Of a stretch of 64,000 nucleotides of DNA, positions 6,848-16,285 are shown piece by piece. How positions within the stretch are numbered: position 1 is the stretch's first letter; each line of letters opens with the position of its first letter. The notes under the pieces were generated by a model. That model was not told the origin of the DNA. It saw nothing but the letters and a program-made list of their open reading frames with translations, and searched no databases. This DNA is from an uncultured Eubacteriales bacterium (GTDB taxonomy: Bacteria; Bacillota; Clostridia; Christensenellales; Aristaeellaceae), in the NCBI GenBank assembly GCA_900550955.1, contig URUF01000008.1, forward strand, positions 1 to 64,000. Direction: 5' to 3'. Made by a program: the position numbers and the translations under genes.

Positions 6848-7596
6848 TGGCCGTCAGCATCCATCTCAAGCAATTTGACGGCCCGTTGGACTTGCTTTTG
6901 CATCTGGTGGGGAAGGCCAAAATCGACCTTAAGGATATCTTTGTAAGCGAAATCACCGAACAGTATATCCAGGCCGTGCGCGCCGCCCCGGATTTTGATA
7001 TGGACGAGGCCAGCGAGTTTATCGCTATGGCCGCCCTCTTGGTGGAGATTAAAAGCCGCCGCCTGCTGCCCAAGCCGCCCAAGGAGGACGAAGAGGATCC
7101 CGAGCAGGCGCTCATCGCCCGCCTGGCAGCCTACAAGCAGTTTAAGGAAAGCGCGCAAAGCATGGCGCAATTTGAAAAGAGCGCCCGGCAGGTGTTTGGC
7201 AAGCTGCCGGAGGAATATCCCCTGCCGCCGCCCACGCTGGAATTGGACGGGCTTACGCTTCAGGCCCTATGGGAGGCGCTTTTGCGCGTGCAAAGCCGCG
7301 TGCCGCCCCAACCCCGCGAGGTGGATTTCCGCCTGCGGGATATCCGCCGGGACAGCCACACCGTGGAGGGCTGCATGGAGGCCATCGAAAGCCGCCTGGC
7401 GATAGGCAGCGCCGGGTTTGACGAGCTCTTCAGCGCCGCGCCGGACCGGGAGGAAGTGGTCACGCTGTTCATCGCGCTGCTGGAGCTGCTCAAGCTAGGC
7501 AAGGCGCATGTGATGCAAAACGCCACGTTCGACCGCATTTTGCTGGTGCCCGGCCCAAAGGCGCAGGAGGGAGAACAAACCGATGGAGATGAATGA
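6847..7596 (+). CDS. scpA: Segregation and condensation protein A
   Basis: 249-residue kleisin of the SMC-ScpAB chromosome condensin. The N-terminal SMC-binding segment FDGPLDLLLHLVGKAKIDL and the KSRRLLP motif are characteristic; the C-terminal winged helix closes the ring on the other SMC head. Starts inside the stop of the protease gene and overlaps scpB by 14 bp, so ScpA and ScpB are produced together as their complex requires. Confidence 0.95.
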   Translation: MAVSIHLKQFDGPLDLLLHLVGKAKIDLKDIFVSEITEQYIQAVRAAPDFDMDEASEFIAMAALLVEIKSRRLLPKPPKEDEEDPEQALIARLAAYKQFKESAQSMAQFEKSARQVFGKLPEEYPLPPPTLELDGLTLQALWEALLRVQSRVPPQPREVDFRLRDIRRDSHTVEGCMEAIESRLAIGSAGFDELFSAAPDREEVVTLFIALLELLKLGKAHVMQNATFDRILLVPGPKAQEGEQTDGDE

Positions 7597-8125
7597 GATC
7601 CCCCAGATTTTGGAGGCTATATTGTTTGTCGCGGGCGAGCCTGTGGCCATCCGCGACCTGGCAGCCGCTTTGGAGCTTGGCGAAATGGAGCTGATGAACG
7701 CCGTGGAAGCGCTGGAGCGCGCCTGCGAAAGCCGCGGCGTAGCCATAAAGCGCTACGGCGACCATCTGCGCATGGAAACGCGCGCGGAATACGCCCCCTA
7801 TGTGGAGCGCCTTTTGCAGCCTGTGCAGCGGCAAACCCTATCCCAATCCGCCATGGAAACGCTGGCGGTGATCGCCTACCGGCAGCCCGCCACCAAGGGC
7901 GAGGTGGAGCTGGTGCGCGGCGTAAAGTGCGATTACTCCATTCAATCCCTTCTGCAAAAGGGGCTGATTAAGGAGGTTGGCCGCAAGGAGGCGCTGGGCC
8001 GCCCCATCCTGTACGCCACTACGGACCGGTTTTTGGAGCATTTTGGCATTTCCGATATTCGCGAGCTGCCCCCGCTGCCGGACCCGCAGCCAGTGGAAAA
8101 GGCGGAGGAGCCGCTTACGCCGTAA
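7583..8125 (+). CDS. scpB: Segregation and condensation protein B
   Basis: 180 residues with two winged helices, the partner that dimerises and wraps the ScpA linker in the SMC condensin. Family features include the opening IPQILEAILFVAGEP and SAMETLAVIAYRQPATKGEVELVRG. AGGAGGG lies about 10 bp before the ATG. Last gene of the operon; it converges on the minus-strand gene ending at 8291. Confidence 0.95.
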   Translation: MEMNEIPQILEAILFVAGEPVAIRDLAAALELGEMELMNAVEALERACESRGVAIKRYGDHLRMETRAEYAPYVERLLQPVQRQTLSQSAMETLAVIAYRQPATKGEVELVRGVKCDYSIQSLLQKGLIKEVGRKEALGRPILYATTDRFLEHFGISDIRELPPLPDPQPVEKAEEPLTP

Positions 8126-8290
8126 GGCAAGCCGTTGATAAATCCATATAGCCGCCTAAAGGCGCAGCGCCAGCCCGGCAGGGCTGGCGCGTTGCTCTCT
8201 TAAGGGGCGCTGCGGCGCAGAAAATTGGGACGCCGCCCCAAACCCCGCAAGGAGAGCCGGCCCCTTCGCCCCGCGCTTTGCCATTCTGCA
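8126..8290. terminator. Convergent intergenic region with a strong hairpin
   Basis: GCGCCAGCCC (8167-8176) and GGGCTGGCGC (8181-8190) form a 10-bp stem with a GGCA loop between two convergent genes. No T run follows on the plus strand. A second GC-rich imperfect hairpin lies at about 8205-8245. It probably ends transcription from both sides, but not as a textbook terminator. Confidence 0.4.
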
Positions 8291-10021
8291 TCACGGCTTA
8301 CGGCAATCGTATATCACCGGCGGCCGCTGCGCAGAAAGGACCGTTTCCTCCAAATAGACCATCTCCAGGGGCTTGGGCTCATAAATAATCACGGCGTCCG
8401 CCTGCTGCCAGTCCTCCAGGTTCAAAGAAAGCATTTGAGGCCGCAGCTCATATTGAAACAGGTTATAGGCCATGCCGCCGTCCAGCATTCCCAGCAAAAC
8501 ATACCGCCGCCCGGCGGGAATCTGATGGGCGCGTATCATTTCCTGAATTTCCGCGCGTTGCGTATTGGGGTAGTTTTGGCGCAGGGTTAGCGCGTCAAGG
8601 TTGGGCACGCCCGCCCGCCACAACACAAGCGCGCCCCAAAGCGCCGCGCCGCAGGCGCACAGCGCCCCCTTGGGGCTAAGCGGCGTAAAGCACGGCTTAT
8701 CGAGCAGCAACTGCACGCAGGCCGCCGCCGCATAGGCCGCCAGCACACGGGCAGTGCCGTTATAACGCGAAAGGCTGGCTAAATGGACGGCCTCGCCCAC
8801 GGGCATTGAAAACAGGTACATTCCCAGCATGCCTATCTGGTAAACCAGGTAAACCGCTGCGCTCGCGGCCATAACGGTCAGGATGCGCTTATCCGCCCGT
8901 TTTTCAGCAAGCGCCGCCGCGCCCAGGCAAAGGCCCATCAAAAGTAGGCAAAGCAGCGGGATCCATGCCTCCGTTGGCAATGCCGCCACAAAATTGCCAA
9001 CCACCAATTCAATATCCTCGGCCGTCTTGGCCTGGAACACCGCCATAAGCTGCCCTGGGCGCATGGCATGCTTTGTGGCGGACGCGTTTTGGAAAACCAT
9101 GGCGGTATGCCGGTTCCATAAATACCACACGCAAAACGGCGCGGCGCACGCCATTCCCACCGCGCCCCATTGCCGCCTGCGCAGTTTGCCGCTTCTGCGC
9201 CCGGCGCGCAAAGCGCAGCCAATCAAAAGGAGCCCCAGCAGGGCGGAAAACAGCAGGCCGCTGTTTTTGACCAGGTAGCTGTAAATGGCAAACGGGGCCG
9301 CCAGCATGGCCGCCTTTTCCGTTTCGTCCGCATGCGCCGCCGCCAAAGCGGCCCCGGCTGCGGCTACCAGCGGCAGCAGCTGATCCACATACAGCGAGCC
9401 TACCAGCGTTTCCCCTCCCAAAAACACAAACGCCGCCAGGCCTCCCACCGCCGCGGCCCCGGCCGCATGACGCCTGCGGTTCAGCCCAAACAGGGGCAGC
9501 AGGCAGGCCAGCATGAGCGCCGCTTGCGCAAACAGCATCATACCCTCGCCGCCGCCGGCAAAGCGGCAGATATAATACACCCAGCACGCGCTCCCCGGCG
9601 GATAGTTCTGGAAGCTGATATCCGCGTCCCGGAACGTGGGCAGCGCGTCGTTTTCCAGCAGGGTGCGGGCTATCAGGCCCCAATGGCTAAAATCGTCGTA
9701 TTCCGTAAAACGCGCGCCATGCAAAAGCCACGCGAGGGCCGCGCCGCCAACCAGCAAAAACCAAAACGCAGGCGTGGCAAACGCGCGCAGCGGCTCCTTC
9801 CTTCGCACAAGCGAATCCGCCGCCAGCGCCAGCCCGCCGGCATACGCAACAAGCGCCGCCTCCTTTAGCAGGTTAAGCATACCGGCCAGCGCCAAACCCA
9901 CCGCAATGCAAACCATCACAAACGGGACGGCTTCCTCCATCCGCAGCCGAAAACGCCGCATCGCATAGCGTGCCGCGCCATATAGCGACAGCGCCAGCAC
10001 CGCAATTCTGCCAAAAATCAT
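8291..10021 (-). CDS. Polytopic membrane protein, GT-C glycosyltransferase-like
   Basis: 576 residues with about twelve hydrophobic helices. A DDFSHWG motif in the first large outer loop (about 110) resembles the Asp-pair active site of GT-C glycosyltransferases, which move sugars from polyprenyl phosphate on the outer face of the membrane. A soluble C-terminal part follows the last helix. No closer family was recognised. GGGGAG lies upstream of the ATG. It is divergent from a sugar-mutase-like flavoprotein gene, and a shared role in a surface glycan is plausible. Confidence 0.55.
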   Translation of the reverse strand: MIFGRIAVLALSLYGAARYAMRRFRLRMEEAVPFVMVCIAVGLALAGMLNLLKEAALVAYAGGLALAADSLVRRKEPLRAFATPAFWFLLVGGAALAWLLHGARFTEYDDFSHWGLIARTLLENDALPTFRDADISFQNYPPGSACWVYYICRFAGGGEGMMLFAQAALMLACLLPLFGLNRRRHAAGAAAVGGLAAFVFLGGETLVGSLYVDQLLPLVAAAGAALAAAHADETEKAAMLAAPFAIYSYLVKNSGLLFSALLGLLLIGCALRAGRRSGKLRRRQWGAVGMACAAPFCVWYLWNRHTAMVFQNASATKHAMRPGQLMAVFQAKTAEDIELVVGNFVAALPTEAWIPLLCLLLMGLCLGAAALAEKRADKRILTVMAASAAVYLVYQIGMLGMYLFSMPVGEAVHLASLSRYNGTARVLAAYAAAACVQLLLDKPCFTPLSPKGALCACGAALWGALVLWRAGVPNLDALTLRQNYPNTQRAEIQEMIRAHQIPAGRRYVLLGMLDGGMAYNLFQYELRPQMLSLNLEDWQQADAVIIYEPKPLEMVYLEETVLSAQRPPVIYDCRKP

Positions 10022-10061
10022 CCGTGTGCTATCTCCCCTCTAAATAAAAAGCGGTGATACT

Positions 10062-10073
10062 GATAAGTTTATC
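10062..10073. promoter_or_regulatory. 12-bp palindrome in the divergent region
   Basis: GATAA-GT-TTATC, an exact palindrome apart from its GT centre, in an A/T-rich stretch 41 bp before the minus-strand gene. A possible operator. No well-spaced promoter for the minus-strand gene was identified. Confidence 0.3.
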
Positions 10074-10171
10074 ATTCAAACTCAAAAATTGTCTATTCGT
10101 TTTGAATAACTTTTATAATTTTTAACATTTTTAATGGCCTCTGTAAAGCCCCCATCCTCCTTTCCCCATAC

Positions 10172-10200
10172 TTGCCAATCCGCTCAAAACAGGGTATACT
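10172..10200 (+). promoter_or_regulatory. Promoter of the flavoprotein-recJ operon
   Basis: TTGCCA (10172-10177), a 17-bp spacer and TATACT (10195-10200), 84 bp before the start codon. Confidence 0.7.
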
Positions 10201-10284
10201 ATCTTCCGAATAGAAAAAGCTGGCATGACAAACGCCGTTTGATACTTTACCACATACCAAATAACAGGCAAGGAGAAAGCGCTT

Positions 10285-11841
10285 ATGCAAAAGGTGTACA
10301 TTATTGGCGCAGGCCCGGCCGGCCTCACCGCCGCCTACGAACTGCTCAAGCACGGCTATGACGTAACGGTTCTGGAAAAAAGCCAGGCTATCGGCGGTAT
10401 TTCCCAAACGGTACGCTATCAGGGCAACCGTATGGATTTGGGCGGGCACCGCTTTTTCAGCAAGGACCAGCGCGTAATGGACTGGTGGGCGGACATGATG
10501 CCCCTGCAGGGCGCTCCCGCCTACGACGATAAGGTGCTTGGCCGCAGCGTGACCCTTGCCCCCGGCGGCCCCGACCCCGAAAAGGAAGACCGCGTTATGC
10601 TTACGCGCAACCGCGTGAGCCGCATCTACTATAACAAGCATTTTTTTGATTATCCCATCAGCCTAAAAATGGAAACGCTCAAAACCATGGGCTTTGGCAC
10701 CACTATCCGGGTAGGCTTCAGCTTCCTTGCGGCCACGCTGCACAAGCGGCCCAACGACAACCTGGAAAACTACTACATCAACAGCTTTGGCAAAAAGCTG
10801 TACAGCATGTTCTTTGAGGGCTATACCGAAAAGCTATGGGGCCGCCATCCCCGCGAGATAGACGCCAGCTGGGGCAAGCAGCGCACCAAGGAGCTAAGCA
10901 TTTTTGGCATCCTGAAGGATATGTTCTCCAAGGTGTTCCTTACCAAGGCGCAGCGCCAGAAGAATGTGCAAACCTCGCTCATTGAGGAATTCCGCTATCC
11001 CAAGCTGGGCCCCGGCCAGCTATGGGAAACCGTTGCCAGCGAAATTGAAAAGCGCGGCGGCCGCATCATCAAAGGCGCGGAAACCCTTGGCCTTACCACC
11101 GAGGGGGGCCGGGTGAAAAGCCTGCGCTACCGCGACGCCCAGGGCGAGCACGAGGCGCAGGCCGACGTATTCTTCTCCTCTATGCCCATAAAGGATTTGG
11201 TGGCGGGCATGAACGACGTGCCCCAGGACGTGGCGCGCGTGGCCGCCGGCCTGCCCTACCGCGATTATGTAACCGTGGGCCTGCTGGTGGACCGCTTGAA
11301 CCTGAAAAACGAAACGTCCCACAAAACGCTTGGCAACATCGTGCCCGATTGCTGGATTTACGTGCAGGATACCAACGTCAAGCTGGGCCGCATCCAAATT
11401 TTCAACAACTGGTCCCCCTATATGGTGGAGGATCCCGAGCACACCGTGTGGGTGGGCCTGGAATACTTCTGCGACGAGGGCGACGATTTCTGGAGCATGA
11501 GCGAGGAGGATTGCGTGCGCTTTGCCGCGCGGGAGCTTTGCACCATGGGGGTGATCGATAGCCCGGATCATGTGCGCATGAGCCACCGCGAGCGCGTGCA
11601 GAAGGCCTATCCCGCCTACTTTGATACCTACGACGATATCGATACGGTGATTTCCTACCTCAACGGCTTTGACAACCTGTATTGCGTGGGCCGCAACGGC
11701 CAGCACCGCTACAACAACATGGACCACTCCATGGTCACGGCCTTCGAGGCGGTGGATAACCTGGTCAAGGGCGTAAGCGACAAGTCCAACGTGTGGAGCG
11801 TGAACACCGAGCAGGCGTACCACGAGGAAAAGAAGGACTGA
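10285..11841 (+). CDS. FAD-dependent oxidoreductase, UDP-galactopyranose mutase/amine-oxidase-like
   Basis: 518 residues. The N-terminal dinucleotide fold [20 protein letters not shown] is followed by the FAD-contacting segments EKSQAIGG and [10 protein letters not shown], the pattern of protoporphyrinogen-oxidase and UDP-galactopyranose-mutase-like flavoproteins. The ending ([20 protein letters not shown]) also fits the mutase-like group often found beside polysaccharide genes. AAGGAG precedes the ATG. recJ follows after 29 bp. The divergent GT-C-like gene suggests a sugar substrate, but the reaction is not established. Confidence 0.75.
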   Translation: MQKVYIIGAGPAGLTAAYELLKHGYDVTVLEKSQAIGGISQTVRYQGNRMDLGGHRFFSKDQRVMDWWADMMPLQGAPAYDDKVLGRSVTLAPGGPDPEKEDRVMLTRNRVSRIYYNKHFFDYPISLKMETLKTMGFGTTIRVGFSFLAATLHKRPNDNLENYYINSFGKKLYSMFFEGYTEKLWGRHPREIDASWGKQRTKELSIFGILKDMFSKVFLTKAQRQKNVQTSLIEEFRYPKLGPGQLWETVASEIEKRGGRIIKGAETLGLTTEGGRVKSLRYRDAQGEHEAQADVFFSSMPIKDLVAGMNDVPQDVARVAAGLPYRDYVTVGLLVDRLNLKNETSHKTLGNIVPDCWIYVQDTNVKLGRIQIFNNWSPYMVEDPEHTVWVGLEYFCDEGDDFWSMSEEDCVRFAARELCTMGVIDSPDHVRMSHRERVQKAYPAYFDTYDDIDTVISYLNGFDNLYCVGRNGQHRYNNMDHSMVTAFEAVDNLVKGVSDKSNVWSVNTEQAYHEEKKD

Positions 11842-11870
11842 CAGCGTCCCTCTTAGGAGGAGGTTCCCCA

Positions 11871-14225
11871 TTGCTTCGCTACCTTGCAAGAGATGCGCGC
11901 CCGCTGGACGGGCGCGCCGCCGCCGCGCTGCGCCCCTACGCCGGGGTGACGGCGCGGCTTTTATACGCCCGCGGCATTTGCGACGCGGCGCAGGCCGACG
12001 CCTTTTTGCACCCGGATATCCGCCAGCTGCACGACCCTTTGCGCATGCACGGCATGCGCGAGGCCCTGGCCATCCTCGCAAGCGCCAGGGAGCAGCGCCT
12101 GCCCACCGTTGTTTATGGCGATTACGATGTGGACGGCATTTGCGCCTGCGCTTTGCTCACCCAGGCGCTCAGGCGCTACGGCGTTGCCGCCCAGCCCTAT
12201 ACCCCGCTGCGCGCCGAGGGCTATGGCCTTAACGCCCAAGCCGTTACCCAGTTGGCAAAGGAATACCGCGTGCTGGTTACGGTGGACTTGGGCATCACCA
12301 ATCACGAGGAGGTGCGCCTGGCCCAAAGCCTGGGCATGCGCGTCATTGTGACTGACCACCATGGCCTGGGGCTTTCGGAAAGCCCCGCCGATGCGGTGAT
12401 GAACCCGCTCCTGGGCGATTATCCCTTCCGCAAGCTATGCGGCACAGGCGTTGCCTTCAAGCTGGCGCAGGCGCTGCTGGGCACGGAAAGCTGCCTGGAA
12501 TACCTGGATTTGGCCGCGCTTGCTACCGTGGCGGATATCGTGCCCCTGGTGGATGAAAACCGCGTGCTGGTATCCCTGGGCCTGAAGGTGATTGAAAGCC
12601 GCAGGCGGGAGGGCATGCGCGCCCTGATGCGCGTAAGCGGCGAGCCCTCTCCCGTGGATAGCGAAGCGCTGGGCTACCGGCTGGGCCCGCGCCTGAACGC
12701 CGCCGGGCGGCTGGACGACGCGGGCAAGGGCGTGCGCCTGATGCTCACCAGCGACCCCGCCGAGGCGGACCGCCTGGCGGATGAGCTGGACGCGCTGAAT
12801 ACCGAGCGCAAAACCGCGGAGCACAACCTCGTCAGGGCTGCGGAGGAAAAGGCCGCCCAGCATGATTTCATTCGCGACCGGGCGCTCATCGTGCGCGGCG
12901 AGGGCTGGCATGTGGGCGTGATCGGCCTGGCAGCGGGGCGGCTGTGCCAGAAGTATTTCTGCCCCACCTGCGTGCTAAGCGAGCACGACGGCCTGCTGCA
13001 CGGCAGCCTGCGCAGCGTGCCCGGCGTGCACATCCACAACTGCCTCAAGGCCTGCGACGACCTGCTTCTGCGCTATGGCGGGCACGAGCAAGCCGCGGGC
13101 GTGACCCTGCCCGTGGAAAATTACGGGGCCTTCTACGCGCGCCTGCAGGCCGCCGTGGCGCAGGCGGACCCAAGCTGCTTCATTCCGGCGCAGGAATACG
13201 ATGACGAGGTCGCCCTGGATAGCTGCACCGGCGCCCTGCTGGACGAGCTATCCCTCATGGCCCCCTTTGGCTGCGGCAATCCCGCGCCCCTGTTCCTGGC
13301 GCGCGGGCTGCATCCCGAGGAACGCCGCGCCGTGGGCGCGGACGGCGCGCACCTCAAGCTTACGCTTCGGCAGGGCTCCTGCATGATGGGCGGCATCGCC
13401 TTTTCCATGGGCCGCCTGGCCGCCTCCATGCCCGATGAGGTGGACGCCGTGTTCAGCCTGGGCCGCAACACCTTCCGCGGCGTTACCAGCCTGCAGCTGG
13501 AGGTAAAGGCCATCACGCCCGTGGCGTCAGCGCGCGCAGAGGCGCTGCGCCGCCCGGACGGCGCGCCGGAGCAGGAGGCGCTCCTCAACGCCCTGCTGGA
13601 CGCGTTTGCCCTTCAGGCAGGAAATGCCGTGCCGGATACAGAATCCATACAGGAAGCCGATTGGGACGCGCTGGGCGCGGCGCTTGTCGGTTCCCCGCGC
13701 GGGCATTTGCTCATCTCCCGCACGCATGAAACGGCCCTTCGCGCGCTCGCGCTTGGCGATATGGACGTGTGCGCCCACGCCCCGGACGACCCGCGCGGCT
13801 TTGCCACGCTGCTTACCGCGCCCGTGCTTTCGCTGTGCGGCGGGCACTGGCGGCACGTATGGCTGCTGGATGGCGAGGCGCTGCCCAATGAAGCGGCGCT
13901 GTGGCGAACCCGCCTGCCAGAGGCGCAGGTGCGCGTGCTTGCGCAAACGGCGTCGCTGCGCGCGCTGGCCCGCGCCGTGGACGCGGGCGACGCAAACTAC
14001 CGCGTGCTGTATAAGGCCCTGCGCACCGGGGTGTTTCGCAGCCTAAGGCAGCTGGCGGACGCGGCGCAGCTTACCGACGCGCAAACCCGCGCCGGGCTCA
14101 ACGCCTTTTCCCAGCTTGGATTGATCGATTTTACCGAATCCCCCTTCCGCTATGCGCTGCGTCCGGCCCAAAAGTGCGCCCTGGGCGACAGCCCCGTGCT
14201 GGGGGCCCTGCGCCGCCTCGCCTAG
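11871..14225 (+). CDS. recJ: Single-stranded-DNA-specific exonuclease RecJ
   Basis: 784-residue 5'-3' exonuclease of recombination and mismatch or base-excision repair. The DHH phosphoesterase core carries DYDVDG (84-89), the LGITNHEE stretch and TDHH (161-164); the DHHA1 part has GGHEQAAG. A long C-terminal extension (beyond about 560) is as seen in Firmicutes RecJ. The start is TTG at 11871, six bases after AGGAGGAGG; the upstream in-frame codons overlap the preceding gene and have no ribosome site. It shares a transcript with the upstream flavoprotein. Confidence 0.93.
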   Translation: MLRYLARDARPLDGRAAAALRPYAGVTARLLYARGICDAAQADAFLHPDIRQLHDPLRMHGMREALAILASAREQRLPTVVYGDYDVDGICACALLTQALRRYGVAAQPYTPLRAEGYGLNAQAVTQLAKEYRVLVTVDLGITNHEEVRLAQSLGMRVIVTDHHGLGLSESPADAVMNPLLGDYPFRKLCGTGVAFKLAQALLGTESCLEYLDLAALATVADIVPLVDENRVLVSLGLKVIESRRREGMRALMRVSGEPSPVDSEALGYRLGPRLNAAGRLDDAGKGVRLMLTSDPAEADRLADELDALNTERKTAEHNLVRAAEEKAAQHDFIRDRALIVRGEGWHVGVIGLAAGRLCQKYFCPTCVLSEHDGLLHGSLRSVPGVHIHNCLKACDDLLLRYGGHEQAAGVTLPVENYGAFYARLQAAVAQADPSCFIPAQEYDDEVALDSCTGALLDELSLMAPFGCGNPAPLFLARGLHPEERRAVGADGAHLKLTLRQGSCMMGGIAFSMGRLAASMPDEVDAVFSLGRNTFRGVTSLQLEVKAITPVASARAEALRRPDGAPEQEALLNALLDAFALQAGNAVPDTESIQEADWDALGAALVGSPRGHLLISRTHETALRALALGDMDVCAHAPDDPRGFATLLTAPVLSLCGGHWRHVWLLDGEALPNEAALWRTRLPEAQVRVLAQTASLRALARAVDAGDANYRVLYKALRTGVFRSLRQLADAAQLTDAQTRAGLNAFSQLGLIDFTESPFRYALRPAQKCALGDSPVLGALRRLA

Positions 14226-14246
14226 CGGGCGGCTTGGAAAGGAAGG

Positions 14247-14606
14247 ATGCTTTTGAGCAAAGCGGATATGCGCAGCATGCTTCTGCTGCACCTGACCCTG
14301 CTGTTGTATTCGGTGGTTAGCGTATTTGCCAAGCTGGCCGGGCTGCGCATGGCCGGCGGCGAAGCGCTGCCCACGCTGGTGTTCCTGGCCCTGGAGGCGC
14401 TTACGCTGCTGGCGTATTCCATCCTATGGCAGCAAACGCTTAAACGCATGCCGTTAAGCTTTGCCTACGCCAACAAGGGCGTGTGCACCCTATGGACGGC
14501 GCTCTTTGGCCTTGTTTTCTTTGGCGAAAGCCTCACCTGGGGAAAGGCGTTGGGCATCGCGGTGGTGCTCGTCGGGGTTTTGCTCGTGGTGACCGATCAT
14601 GACTAG
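14247..14606 (+). CDS. Small multidrug-resistance/DMT-type membrane protein, first of a pair
   Basis: 119 residues, four predicted transmembrane helices, EamA/SMR-like, with the closing signature FGESLTWGKALGIAVVLVGV. It overlaps the next gene by 8 bp, and the two probably form a heterodimer in opposite membrane orientation, as paired SMR proteins do. AAAGG lies very close to the ATG; a TTG two codons later (14253) has better spacing and may be the true start. Substrate unknown. Confidence 0.72.
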   Translation: MLLSKADMRSMLLLHLTLLLYSVVSVFAKLAGLRMAGGEALPTLVFLALEALTLLAYSILWQQTLKRMPLSFAYANKGVCTLWTALFGLVFFGESLTWGKALGIAVVLVGVLLVVTDHD

Positions 14607-14937
14607 CGGCGTCCTCATCTACCTTATCACCCCGCTTTTATCGGCCGTGAGCCAGCTCATCCTGAAAAAGGCGGCGGATCAGCCCAAATACACGGGCGTG
14701 CGCACCTATCTGAACGCGCCGGTCATCCTGGCCTACGCGCTGTTCTTTGGCTGCATGCTCCTTAACGTCGTGGCCCTGCGCACACTGGATTTAACCGTCG
14801 CAAGCGTGCTGGAAGCCTCCGGCTATATCTATGTAATGGCGTTAAGCTTCCTCGTTCTTAAGGAAAAAATCACCCCGCGCCGCCTGATTGGCAACCTGGT
14901 GATCATCCTGGGCATTGTGCTCACCCTTACCCTATAA
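14599..14937 (+). CDS. Small multidrug-resistance/DMT-type membrane protein, second of a pair
   Basis: 112 residues, four helices, ending in the family-typical LVLKEKITPRRLIGNLVIILGIVLT. It starts inside the preceding partner gene, so the two are translated together. Candidate roles include export of cationic compounds or flipping of lipid-linked sugars (ArnE/ArnF-like). The sequence alone does not decide. Confidence 0.72.
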   Translation: MTSGVLIYLITPLLSAVSQLILKKAADQPKYTGVRTYLNAPVILAYALFFGCMLLNVVALRTLDLTVASVLEASGYIYVMALSFLVLKEKITPRRLIGNLVIILGIVLTLTL

Positions 14938-14967
14938 CCGCTCTCATTCTGCAAGGAGGAATGTTTT

Positions 14968-15987
14968 ATGGATACGCCCGCCGCTCAGGCCCAAAAGAAA
15001 ATCGTTTTTTCCGGCATTCAGCCCTCCGGCACGCTCACGCTGGGCAACTACATAGGCGCCGTGCGCAACTTCAACCGCTTCCCGGAGGATGAATACCAGT
15101 GCCTCTACTGCGTGGTGGATATGCACGCCATCACCGTCCGTCAGGATCCTGCCGCCCTGCGCCGCCGCTGCCTGGAGCTGGCCGGTATCTACATTGCCAG
15201 CGGCCTGGACCCCAAAAAGAACATCATCTATTGCCAAAGCCATGTGAGCGGCCACGCGGAGCTAGCCTGGATTCTCAACTGCTTTACCTACATGGGCGAG
15301 CTGCAGCGCATGACCCAGTACAAGGACAAATGCGCCAAGCATGCCGACAACATCAACGCCGGCCTGTTTACCTACCCCACGCTCATGGCCGCGGATATCC
15401 TGCTTTACCAAACCTCCCTTGTGCCCATCGGGGCCGATCAAAAGCAGCACCTGGAACTAACCCGCGATATCGCCCAGCGCTTCAACGGCGTATACGGCGA
15501 CGTGTTCACCATTCCGGACGGCGTTTTTGGCAAAGCGGGCGCGCGCGTCATGAGCCTGCTGGATCCCACCCGCAAAATGAGCAAGTCCGACCCCGAGGAA
15601 ACCTACATCGCCCTGCTTGACCCGCCGGACGTGATTCGCCGCAAGGTAAAGCGCGCCGTTACCGACAGCGAGGCCGAAATCCGCTTCGACCCCGCGGCCA
15701 AGCCCGGCGTGAGCAACCTGCTAAGCATCATCGCCGCCCTGAACGACCAAACGCCCGAGCAGGCCGCCGCCGAGCTGGCTGGCCAGGGCTACGGCAAGCT
15801 CAAGGAGCGCGTAAGCGACTGCGTCATTGAGGCCCTCTCGCCCCTCCAGGCCGAGCACAAGCGCCTCATGGCCGATAAAACCTATCTTCAGTCCATCCTG
15901 GACGAAAACGCGGAAATCGCCAACCGCATGGCCCTCAAAACCCTACGCAAAGTCCAGCGCAAAATCGGCTTCGCCTCCAGGGGTTGA
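14968..15987 (+). CDS. trpS: Tryptophanyl-tRNA synthetase
   Basis: 339-residue class I synthetase that charges tRNA-Trp. The HIGH-type motif PSGTLTLGN (19-27) and KMSKS (203-207) are intact, and the length is typical. AAGGAGG precedes the ATG. Only 30 bp separate it from the SMR-like gene, so there is no room for a T-box leader and it is read from the upstream operon. The first hairpin of repeat R2-A begins at the base after its stop codon. Confidence 0.97.
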   Translation: MDTPAAQAQKKIVFSGIQPSGTLTLGNYIGAVRNFNRFPEDEYQCLYCVVDMHAITVRQDPAALRRRCLELAGIYIASGLDPKKNIIYCQSHVSGHAELAWILNCFTYMGELQRMTQYKDKCAKHADNINAGLFTYPTLMAADILLYQTSLVPIGADQKQHLELTRDIAQRFNGVYGDVFTIPDGVFGKAGARVMSLLDPTRKMSKSDPEETYIALLDPPDVIRRKVKRAVTDSEAEIRFDPAAKPGVSNLLSIIAALNDQTPEQAAAELAGQGYGKLKERVSDCVIEALSPLQAEHKRLMADKTYLQSILDENAEIANRMALKTLRKVQRKIGFASRG

Positions 15988-16132
15988 CCAGGGGGTGACC
16001 CCCTGGACCCCCGGACTGCGGCCCCATGGGGGCCGCAGCGTGCAGGGCGGTTCGCGGGAGCGTATATGCGGGTTAGCCCGGAGGCGGAAGGCCTCCGGGT
16101 TGTGTGCCGCCGGGCCACGAAGGGTGGCCCGG
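15988..16132 (+). repeat. R2-A: hairpin-chain repeat abutting the trpS stop codon
   Basis: Hairpins in order: a 15988-16006 (CCAGGGGG/CCCCCTGG, loop TGA); b 16016-16038 (CTGCGGCCCC/GGGGCCGCAG); c 16077-16099 (CCCGGAGGC/GCCTCCGGG, loop GGAAG); d 16110-16132 (CCGGGCCAC/GTGGCCCGG). The order, the spacer GTGTGCCG and the loops of a and c match R2-B near 34.2 kb on the opposite strand, with compensated changes in stems c and d. The rest of the gap up to 16285 is also hairpin-rich, including TAGCCTGCCGG/CCGGCAGGCTA at 16193-16217, with no gene visible. Confidence 0.75.
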
Positions 16133-16285
16133 CTTTGAGGAGCGCGTTGAAAAAAGGGGCGCAGGCGCTCCGCGCTGCGCATCCGCGGCGGCTAGCCTGC
16201 CGGGGGCCGGCAGGCTACGCCTGCTTTTGCCGCTTCAGGCGACGCCTCGCGCAGTTTCAGCCTCAAAACAAAGAAAGGATTCGCC

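Noticed and set aside
8126..8290. Possible further R1 copy after scpB (GTTGATAAATCC resembles the R1 leader)
   Set aside because: Only the leader-like dozen bases are similar; H1, the H2 loop and H3 are absent.
16039..16074. tRNA-like GGTTCGCGGG segment
   Set aside because: The T-arm-like string lacks the acceptor, D and anticodon stems; it belongs to the spacer of repeat R2-A.
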